Shown here piece by piece: positions 1-6,432 of a stretch of 52,549 nt of DNA; positions within the stretch are counted from its first letter, which is position 1, and the number at the start of each line of letters is the position of its first letter. Source of the stretch: Nitrosomonas sp. (GTDB lineage Bacteria; Pseudomonadota; Gammaproteobacteria; Burkholderiales; Nitrosomonadaceae). The translations under genes were made by a program, and so were the position numbers. The notes under the pieces were generated by a model, which saw only the letters and a program-made list of their open reading frames with translations, did not search any database and had not been told where the DNA came from. The stretch lies in assembly GCA_024282035.1 (NCBI GenBank), contig JAMWZR010000018.1, forward strand, positions 1 to 52,549. Direction: 5' to 3'.

Positions 1-162
1 ATCGGTATGGTCAAGTACGGTATCGAGGCTCTGGAGCGATGGGGAACGGCGCCGGCTTTGGCCAACCCGAAATCCATTGCTCAATATTTTTACTGGATGG
101 AACCAAGTGGAGCAAGGCCAGTGCACGGGGCAGCGCTGTATGAGGCTACAAAAGTAAGCTAG
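1..162 (+). CDS. C-terminal 53 residues of an unidentified protein (5' partial)
   Basis: An open frame runs in from the left edge and stops at TAG 160-162. The visible tail is rich in aromatic residues (Y, W, F near residues 29-32) and ends ...YEATKVS. No catalytic motif or family signature is visible, so no function is assigned. It reads in the same direction as the large secreted protein that follows, with about 125 bases between them. No T-tailed terminator is visible between the two. Coding character is supported by an uninterrupted frame and ordinary codon use, but the fragment is short. Confidence 0.55.
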   Translation: MGMVKYGIEALERWGTAPALANPKSIAQYFYWMEPSGARPVHGAALYEATKVS

Positions 163-216
163 CAGTAGCGGAACCGTTACGGACATATGCGATGTAATGG
201 TAATTTTAAAAAGCAA

Positions 217-267
217 GCACATCGGTTAGCAGTGTTTTTATCCTTTATGTACTGTTAATCGATGTGC
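217..267 (+). promoter_or_regulatory. Long stem-loop directly upstream of the Shine-Dalgarno of the 944-residue secreted protein
   Basis: Bases 217-232 and 252-267 can form a 16-bp stem with no mismatches if two G-U pairs are allowed. T233-A251 could extend it, leaving a loop of about 17 bases. The ribosome-binding site AGAGGGGA begins about six bases after the stem, and the GTG start is at 287. No T-run follows on the plus strand. On the minus strand the stem would be followed by TTGCTTTTT, a poor terminator. A 5'-UTR control hairpin or a protein-binding dyad is the likelier reading, but neither is proven. Confidence 0.5.
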
Positions 268-286
268 CTAAAAGAGGGGAATTATT

Positions 287-3121
287 GTGAGTTTCAACAA
301 AAAAAAATTATTAATCGGGAAACAGCGCCATCCAGGTATCGTTTCCCGCTGGGGCAAATGGATTGCTCCAGCTTTTCTGGCCATGATGCTGGGGACGGGG
401 TCGGTGCATGCCGCTGATCCGATCGTCACTACCGTAGGGCCAACCGGTTTTACTGCCCCGCATAATGGTTTTATTGCTGAAGGTACGGCGACATTCTTGA
501 ATGCCCAAGGTCTGCAACAGAAAGTCCGGCATTTGTGGATTCCGGATCATGTGAACGGTTTATGCCGTGTCGATCCACATCTGGATACACCGAACAATCC
601 AGTATTTGCGCTGAATTTGGCGACCTGTGCACCATTGCCTGGTGGCCCTACAACTTTCGATGCAGCCCTGAACCTTATTTACATCGCCGATGAAGTAGCG
701 AATAACACCAATTTGGGTTTGGTGCGCAGAACTTTTAATCCCGCAGGAGATGCTGGACGGGGTGCAGTCGGAGCCACTTTTGTGCGACTTGGCGATGCCA
801 GTAGCTGTGGTTTGAAGAGCGCGCGTCCGTCAGGTATGACTTTAGGCCCGGATGGAAATCTGTATTTGACCTTCCTGAAAAATGGCAATGTCATGAGAAT
901 CAATGGTCCGAGCAATGCCAGTGTGCCTTGCGGTAACTTTGTGAACATGGCTTCCAATGGACGTCGTAATTTTGGTGTGGCCTGGGTTGGTACGGCACTG
1001 TATGGCTTGGGTGAAGTGGGACCATGGCGCGTCGATGCTGTGGATGCCACCAAATGCTCGACACCTAACGTAGCGAGTTGCGGTACCGTGGATGTCTTTG
1101 CCGATGTGGCTTTGATTCCAGGTGGTATTGCCAGTAATCAGAAAGGCAAGACCCCCAATGGTACGGCATTGTATGTGGCCGATATCAACAAGGTGGGCAA
1201 AATCGACAATCCAAACGGAGAATCACCTGTCGTGATTGCCAACTGGACACCGACGATTATGTCGAATCCACCGAGTATTACTGCGGATACCGCGAGTGGC
1301 GACGATCCGGTCGTGTATGTGGCAGATGATCCAGGTTTAGGTGGTTCACCAATTGGCCGACTGTTCAAAATCAGCCCGGCACCAGTCGATCCACTGCCAC
1401 CGCACGAACCAACCAATGCTGCAGCCTTGGGCAAGGACAGCAGCGCTGTGGTGAACTGGACCCCAGGTGCGCAAGGTACGAAGCCGACCACACATTACAC
1501 GGTGCATGTCATTAAGAAAGATCCAGTGATGGAGCCAGACATGTACCAACCTCTGGATCCTGTGATGGTACCCAAGATGATTCCTGTTATGGTCCAGCAG
1601 GTGGATATTGATGGAAATCTAGTTTTCGATGCTGATAGTAATCCAGTGATGGTTCAAAAAACGGATGAAACTGGTGCTTTTGTATTTACAGAAGAAAGAG
1701 ATGCCGGTGGCAATGTGGTAATGATTCAAGCTACAGATGCCGGTGGAAATCTTTTAACCGCATTAAGAGTGGATGGTCAAGGTAACGCGGTGTATGTTCA
1801 AAAAGCAGATGCTGAAGGTCATCTTTTATTTAAACAGTCAGTGGATGTCAACGGCAACTTGCTGTTCTCTTACACCGAGATCGGTACCCAGGAAACCGCT
1901 CACACCAACCCAGCACCAACGACCTTGACCGTAACGGGACTGGTTAATGGCAACACCTACAAGTTCAACGTGAATGCCAACAGTGTGGATGGAAACAGTG
2001 GTGTGTCTACCGACACGAATGAAGTCTCACCGCAAGGTGCAACCGTAGCAGATGCGCCAGCCTTCTCCAATACCATCGTCGGTAGTACAGCAGTGGCATT
2101 GACTTGGTCGGCACCGGCTTCGGATGGCGGTAGCCCTATTCTGAACTATGCGCTGAGCAATAATGGTGGTGCGAATATCATTATTCCAGCCAACAAGCTT
2201 GGTACCACGGTGAGCGGTCTGGTTGCAGGTTCTAGCAACAACTTCCAACTCGTTGCGGTCAACGCCAAAGGTCCTGGTGCACCAGCGACGACCACCGTCA
2301 ATACCCCAGCGACCAGTGCCAATCTGCTGGATCTGGCCATGACATTAACTGGCCCAGCGCAAGTACAATCGGGTACGGGTGGCACCTATCATTTGGAAGT
2401 GTCCAATAACGGCGCATTCCCAATTCCTGATGCAAAAGTCGTGATTGCATTGCCGACAGGAACATTTGGTTCGGAAACGCATACCACGTCAGCCGGGGCT
2501 TGCAATGTTGTGGCATCAACAATGACCTGCGATGTGGGTACGCTGAATGTGGGTGCACCGGCTGTGCTGATCGATCTGAATCTGTTCAATGTCACACAAC
2601 AGTTGACAGTGAATGCGGTGGCTACGTCTTACCGCGTTGAGCAGACTGGTGATGTAGCACTGACCGATGCCAATCCTGGCGACAATACCAGAAACGTGTC
2701 GACAACTCTGGCACCACCACCACCACCTGCTCAGCCAGCGACCGATTTGCAAATCAACTCGGGTTCTGCAAGTAAAGCTGCGTTGAATCAGGCGATGACA
2801 CTGACCTACGGAATCAAAAATGGTAGTGCAGTGGCCAATGGAACGTCCTTTACCATGACCATACCGAGTCAGTTCTCATACAGCACGGCTAGTGCTGGCG
2901 CGGGTTCGACTTGTAGTGGCGTGGCAGTGGGTCAGAATGGTGGAACACTGACTTGTACCATGGGCAACCTTGCTGCAGGTGCTTCAAGAACGGTAACCGT
3001 CACATTGATACCGAGACTGGCCGGAACTTTTGGGTTGTCTGGTTTTGTTGATTTTGCCGGATTTGCAACCGATCCTAAGCAATCCAACAACACACGGGTA
3101 ATTTCAGTTAGCCCAAGGTAA
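287..3121 (+). CDS. Secreted multidomain surface protein: propeller-like region, two fibronectin III domains, two DUF11-like domains
   Basis: The 944-residue protein starts at GTG 287 with a good Shine-Dalgarno (AGAGGGGA, spacing 6). A long signal peptide (basic N-region, hydrophobic stretch about 27-40) has a predicted SPase I site after VHA, residue 42. Residues about 45-360 contain short repeats of the DGNLYLTF type resembling a beta-propeller, possibly NHL/Vgb-like. A fibronectin III domain spans about 366-580 and is split by a roughly 125-residue insert (about 410-535) of 12-residue D-x-x-G-N repeats. A second fibronectin III domain lies at about 584-670. Two DUF11-like beta-sandwich repeats (about 672-795 and 812-944) are joined by a proline linker. 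No anchor, PEP-CTERM or autotransporter end is visible. It is probably periplasmic or extracellular, with unknown ligand. A strong terminator follows. Confidence 0.8.
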   Translation: MSFNKKKLLIGKQRHPGIVSRWGKWIAPAFLAMMLGTGSVHAADPIVTTVGPTGFTAPHNGFIAEGTATFLNAQGLQQKVRHLWIPDHVNGLCRVDPHLDTPNNPVFALNLATCAPLPGGPTTFDAALNLIYIADEVANNTNLGLVRRTFNPAGDAGRGAVGATFVRLGDASSCGLKSARPSGMTLGPDGNLYLTFLKNGNVMRINGPSNASVPCGNFVNMASNGRRNFGVAWVGTALYGLGEVGPWRVDAVDATKCSTPNVASCGTVDVFADVALIPGGIASNQKGKTPNGTALYVADINKVGKIDNPNGESPVVIANWTPTIMSNPPSITADTASGDDPVVYVADDPGLGGSPIGRLFKISPAPVDPLPPHEPTNAAALGKDSSAVVNWTPGAQGTKPTTHYTVHVIKKDPVMEPDMYQPLDPVMVPKMIPVMVQQVDIDGNLVFDADSNPVMVQKTDETGAFVFTEERDAGGNVVMIQATDAGGNLLTALRVDGQGNAVYVQKADAEGHLLFKQSVDVNGNLLFSYTEIGTQETAHTNPAPTTLTVTGLVNGNTYKFNVNANSVDGNSGVSTDTNEVSPQGATVADAPAFSNTIVGSTAVALTWSAPASDGGSPILNYALSNNGGANIIIPANKLGTTVSGLVAGSSNNFQLVAVNAKGPGAPATTTVNTPATSANLLDLAMTLTGPAQVQSGTGGTYHLEVSNNGAFPIPDAKVVIALPTGTFGSETHTTSAGACNVVASTMTCDVGTLNVGAPAVLIDLNLFNVTQQLTVNAVATSYRVEQTGDVALTDANPGDNTRNVSTTLAPPPPPAQPATDLQINSGSASKAALNQAMTLTYGIKNGSAVANGTSFTMTIPSQFSYSTASAGAGSTCSGVAVGQNGGTLTCTMGNLAAGASRTVTVTLIPRLAGTFGLSGFVDFAGFATDPKQSNNTRVISVSPR

Positions 3122-3161
3122 GTTCGGGGTTGACGAGTTAATTGCTCGTTGAGTAACTCAA

Positions 3162-3195
3162 CCACTGGAACGATGTTTGTTCCAGTGGTTTTTTT
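3162..3195 (+). terminator. Rho-independent terminator of the 944-residue protein gene
   Basis: A perfect 10-bp stem (CCACTGGAAC at 3162-3171 with GTTCCAGTGG at 3179-3188) encloses a 7-base loop and is followed directly by seven T residues. It lies 40 bases after the stop codon, so the large gene is probably transcribed as a single unit. Confidence 0.95.
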
Positions 3196-3454
3196 ATTGC
3201 TATCAATTTGGATTGCGATTTTTTTAGTCGTTTTTAGTGTATGAAAGTGGCGATATATCAATACTTTGATTGAGTGATGTTAATACTTGTTAATGTTAAA
3301 AGTTATTTCTGTTAACACGCAATTGTTGAGTATTGTTAGTTTGGAAAACTATCACCTGATAACTATTCATTTTTGCACTATCTCATTACGATGCACTCCA
3401 AGAAAACGAGTAAGTTTCGATTGGGGTAATGTGATTTATACGGTATCGGTGGGT
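3196..3454. other. AT-rich intergenic stretch with four GTTAA-type hexamers
   Basis: This space lies between the terminator and the PilZ gene. It contains GTTAAT at 3279 and 3289, GTTAAA at 3295 and GTTAAC at 3311. An open frame of 56 codons reaches back from the PilZ domain to 3287, but its residues resemble no domain and no Shine-Dalgarno precedes it. I treat it as leader or promoter DNA. I see no convincing -35/-10 pair and no RNA gene. Confidence 0.4.
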
Positions 3455-3730
3455 ATGGCAATTTTTTATGAAAAACGAACGAGCGAGCGCTTCGATTTGC
3501 GTTGCCTCGTCATGACAGAAGAAGAAAAGGGTTGGTCTAGAGACATCAGTTCTACTGGGATTTATTTTACGGTGCCCGGCAGTATGAAAAAGAATGAAAC
3601 CGTGCACATGACGATCAAGCTCAACCAGGACTCGGTCGTGCAGTGTGAAGGCAAGGTGATTCGTACGGATAAACAAGAAGAAGGGTGCGGTGTAGCAGTT
3701 CAGTTTACTAGGATGTTGTTTGGCTCGTAA
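3455..3730 (+). CDS. PilZ-domain c-di-GMP receptor, single domain
   Basis: PilZ proteins bind cyclic di-GMP and change the activity of partners in motility, secretion or polysaccharide export. From ATG 3455 the product is 91 residues. It carries both binding motifs: RxxxR (R8, R12, within KRTSERF) and DxSxxG (D30, S32, G35, within RDISSTG). The remainder fits a PilZ beta-barrel ending near VAVQF. The frame is open back to 3287, but the upstream residues are not domain-like, so the internal ATG was chosen. Its own Shine-Dalgarno is poor (GGTGGG only one or two bases away), leaving the start uncertain. It sits just ahead of two large RTX proteins and a diguanylate cyclase, which points to c-di-GMP control in this neighbourhood. 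Confidence 0.85.
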   Translation: MAIFYEKRTSERFDLRCLVMTEEEKGWSRDISSTGIYFTVPGSMKKNETVHMTIKLNQDSVVQCEGKVIRTDKQEEGCGVAVQFTRMLFGS

Positions 3731-3750
3731 AATAGCGAGTCACGGTAGAT

Positions 3751-3772
3751 TCTCGTGCAAACTTGCATGAGA
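3751..3772 (+). promoter_or_regulatory. Small hairpin upstream of the first RTX gene
   Basis: TCTCGTGCAA and TTGCATGAGA face each other almost perfectly (one G-U pair), with a very tight loop. The hairpin lies about 15 bases before the ribosome-binding site AAGGGGG of the gene starting at 3803. No T-run follows, so it is not a normal terminator. Confidence 0.3.
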
Positions 3773-3802
3773 GGTCGCGAACATATAAGGGGGTAGACGA
3801 TC

Positions 3803-6259
3803 ATGGCAATTGTTGTGGATTTGAACGGTGCCGGCGCAGGATCCGGTGCGACCAGTAGTTATACAGAAAATCAGGGTGATTTGATTCTTTTTGGCTCGGC
3901 TACAATCGTGTCGAGCGGCAGCAGTGTGCCGGATACCGTGAAAGCTGTGCTGAATAATGCATCGGCTGCGGAGTCTCTGTCAGCAGCATTTCTACCAGCA
4001 GGTTATAGCGCGACTTATATCGGCAATACACTGACGATTGTCAGTGGTACGGGTGTCATTTCCGATGCAAATTGGCAGGCCGTCCTGCAATCCATCACCT
4101 ATAGCAATACCTCGAATGCGCCGCTCACGACGCGCACGGTAAAAGTTTCGGCAGCTGATACGCTGGGTGGACAAACCTCAACCAGTACCGCCGTGACCGA
4201 TACGATTACCATCACCGCAGCCAATGACGCGCCGGTGATTGCAGGCGATTTGGCTGCCAATGTTCCGAGTGGTGGAATCTATGTGCTGACGACAGTCGAT
4301 TTGGGTGAAGCCGATCCGGATGATACTGGCGCCGGATTAACCTACACCGTCGATGCATCTGTGAATGGTGTGATACTGGTCAATGGTAGCGAGGAAACGA
4401 GCTTCACCGCCAAGGATGTAGCAGATGGCAAAGTCAGTTTCATGCATGATGGTTCCATTACCACCGATGCCAGTTTCGACTTTACCTTGGCTGATGGCGG
4501 GGAGGACGGAGCATTACCGGTTTCCGGTACCTTCAATCTGGTGGTGAACGATGCGCCGACAGGCAGTGCTACAGCCACACTGGCCGTGGGTACCGAGGAT
4601 GAAGATTACATCGTTAATGCCACCGATTTGCTGCAAGGTTTTACCGACATCAACGGCGATACCCTGAGTGTTGCGGCAATCACTGCAGATCAGGGTAGCG
4701 TAACCGACAATCTCGACGGCACTTTCACTGTGCATCACACGCTTGATTACAATGGCGCGGTCAATTTGAGCTACAGCGTCAGCGATGGCAGGGGAGGAAG
4801 TGTCGCCGCACAGCAAAGTTACACTTTGAATGCAGCGAACGACGCGCCGATAGTCGTGGCGCCTCTGACCGCTCAAGCGGTGCAATTCGATGCGCTAGGC
4901 TGGAACTACAATGCCAGTGCTGCTTTCAGCGATATCGATGTGGGCGATACACTGAGTTTCGATGCCACACTGGCCAATGGCGATCCGTTGCCAGCCTGGA
5001 TGCAAGTCGAAGCGCTCACCGGAGTAATTTCAGGATCGCCGCTATTCGGTGATCTGGGGACGTATGCCCTGAGTGTCATTGCTACCGATGCGCTGGGCAG
5101 TAGCGTGAGTGCGCCGTTGACGGTAGCGGTTACGGCATTCGACGCAGGACAGTTACTGGTCAGTACCAGTGGCAACGATGTATTGGCGGGAACATTGCTA
5201 GCCAACGAAACTGTGACGTATGCCTTTGCGTCGGCGCCGGTGACAGTTTCACTAGCAGTCGCGGTGCAACAAAATACACTGGGCGCTGGACTGGATACAT
5301 TGACCAATATCGACAACCTGATTGGTAGCGGTTTTGCCGACACATTGACTGGCAATGTCAGAAACAATGTGCTTGATGGCGGCGCCGGAATTGATACGCT
5401 CAAAGGTGGAGCGGGCAACGATACCTATATCGTTGACAATACCGGTGACATCGTGACGGAAACATTGACTGGTGGCACCGATCTGGTGATGAGCACCGCA
5501 ACATATACGCTGAAGGCCAACGCCGAAAATTTAACCCTGTTGGGGGAGGCAGCCATCAATGGAACGGGTAATGCTTTAGCGAATGTCATCACCGGCAATA
5601 GTGGCAACAATGTGCTGAACGGTGCGGCCGGCGCCGATACATTGATCGGTGGACTCGGTAACGACACTTACACAGTGGATAACATCGGTGATGTCGTAAC
5701 CGAGCAATTCAATCAAGGTACGGACAAGATCAGCAGCGCGGTGGATTACACTTTGCCGGTCGAAGTCGAGAATCTGACTTTGACCGGTACCGTGGCGATC
5801 ATCGCCAACGGCAACGATCTGGCTAATGTCATCACCGGAAATGCTCTTGATAATCAGTTGAATGGTGGCATCGGTAATGATACTCTAGCAGGCGGCATTG
5901 GAAACGATACGCTCGACGGCGGTACGGGTAACAACAAACTGACAGGAGGAGCAGGAGCGGATCTGTTCCTTCTGACAACAGTGGGACACAGCGACACCAT
6001 TACCGATTTTGCGGTAATCGACGACACCGTTGAGATCAGTAGCGCAGTGTTTGCTTCGCTGACAGCAGGTATTTTGGCCGCCGATCAGTTTGTCATCGGT
6101 ACTGCAGCAGCGGATGCCAATGATTTCATTATCTACAATAAAAATAACGGGGCACTGCTTTACGATGCCGATGGTAACGATCCGACCATCGCGGCAGTGC
6201 AAATCGCCAAGCTGGGCATCAATCTGGCGATGACCAATGCGGATATCGTGGTGATTTAA
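3803..6259 (+). CDS. RTX/cadherin-like type I-secreted protein A (two 81-residue units)
   Basis: The 818-residue protein has no Sec signal peptide and starts at ATG 3803 after AAGGGGG. Residues about 1-145 form an N-terminal beta domain ending in the linker AANDAP. A CSPG/cadherin-like repeat (about 146-255), a tandem-95/cadherin-like repeat (about 256-350) and a putative Ig/CADG domain (about 350-450) follow. The C-terminal third holds calcium-binding GGxGxDxLxGG nonapeptides. Between nt 5414 and 5899 lie two exact 81-codon units of the pattern GNDTYIVDN...YTLP..VENLTL...GNDLANVITGN. The end (TITDF, then LLYDADG) resembles the secretion region of serralysin-type RTX proteins, but there is no zinc-protease motif. 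A role as adhesin or matrix protein is inferred. It is the paralogue of the next gene. No ABC exporter is present nearby. Confidence 0.85.
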   Translation: MAIVVDLNGAGAGSGATSSYTENQGDLILFGSATIVSSGSSVPDTVKAVLNNASAAESLSAAFLPAGYSATYIGNTLTIVSGTGVISDANWQAVLQSITYSNTSNAPLTTRTVKVSAADTLGGQTSTSTAVTDTITITAANDAPVIAGDLAANVPSGGIYVLTTVDLGEADPDDTGAGLTYTVDASVNGVILVNGSEETSFTAKDVADGKVSFMHDGSITTDASFDFTLADGGEDGALPVSGTFNLVVNDAPTGSATATLAVGTEDEDYIVNATDLLQGFTDINGDTLSVAAITADQGSVTDNLDGTFTVHHTLDYNGAVNLSYSVSDGRGGSVAAQQSYTLNAANDAPIVVAPLTAQAVQFDALGWNYNASAAFSDIDVGDTLSFDATLANGDPLPAWMQVEALTGVISGSPLFGDLGTYALSVIATDALGSSVSAPLTVAVTAFDAGQLLVSTSGNDVLAGTLLANETVTYAFASAPVTVSLAVAVQQNTLGAGLDTLTNIDNLIGSGFADTLTGNVRNNVLDGGAGIDTLKGGAGNDTYIVDNTGDIVTETLTGGTDLVMSTATYTLKANAENLTLLGEAAINGTGNALANVITGNSGNNVLNGAAGADTLIGGLGNDTYTVDNIGDVVTEQFNQGTDKISSAVDYTLPVEVENLTLTGTVAIIANGNDLANVITGNALDNQLNGGIGNDTLAGGIGNDTLDGGTGNNKLTGGAGADLFLLTTVGHSDTITDFAVIDDTVEISSAVFASLTAGILAADQFVIGTAAADANDFIIYNKNNGALLYDADGNDPTIAAVQIAKLGINLAMTNADIVVI
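5414..5899 (+). repeat. Two tandem 243-nt (81-codon) RTX units in protein A
   Basis: Units occupy 5414-5656 and 5657-5899, each beginning with a G-N-D-T-Y codon series and ending at the next one. Spacing is exactly 243 nt. The units differ in sequence, so they diverged at protein level while keeping length. Confidence 0.85.
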
Positions 6260-6432
6260 GGTTAGGGGAGGTAGCTACCTGGAAATTGCGAGTTTGCAGT
6301 TTTCGGGTAGCTTTCAGCAGCGCTACCGGTCAAGGTAGTGGCAATTCATAGTGTGGCGGCGTGATGTCAACGCAGCAAGTCTAGATGTAGTCGTTTCCCA
6401 GAATTTCTCTAACCTATCACCGGGAGGTAGTG

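Noticed and set aside
3287-3454. N-terminal extension of the PilZ protein from 3287
   Set aside because: The 56 extra residues are not conserved-looking, lie in AT-rich DNA with no Shine-Dalgarno, and precede a complete PilZ domain.
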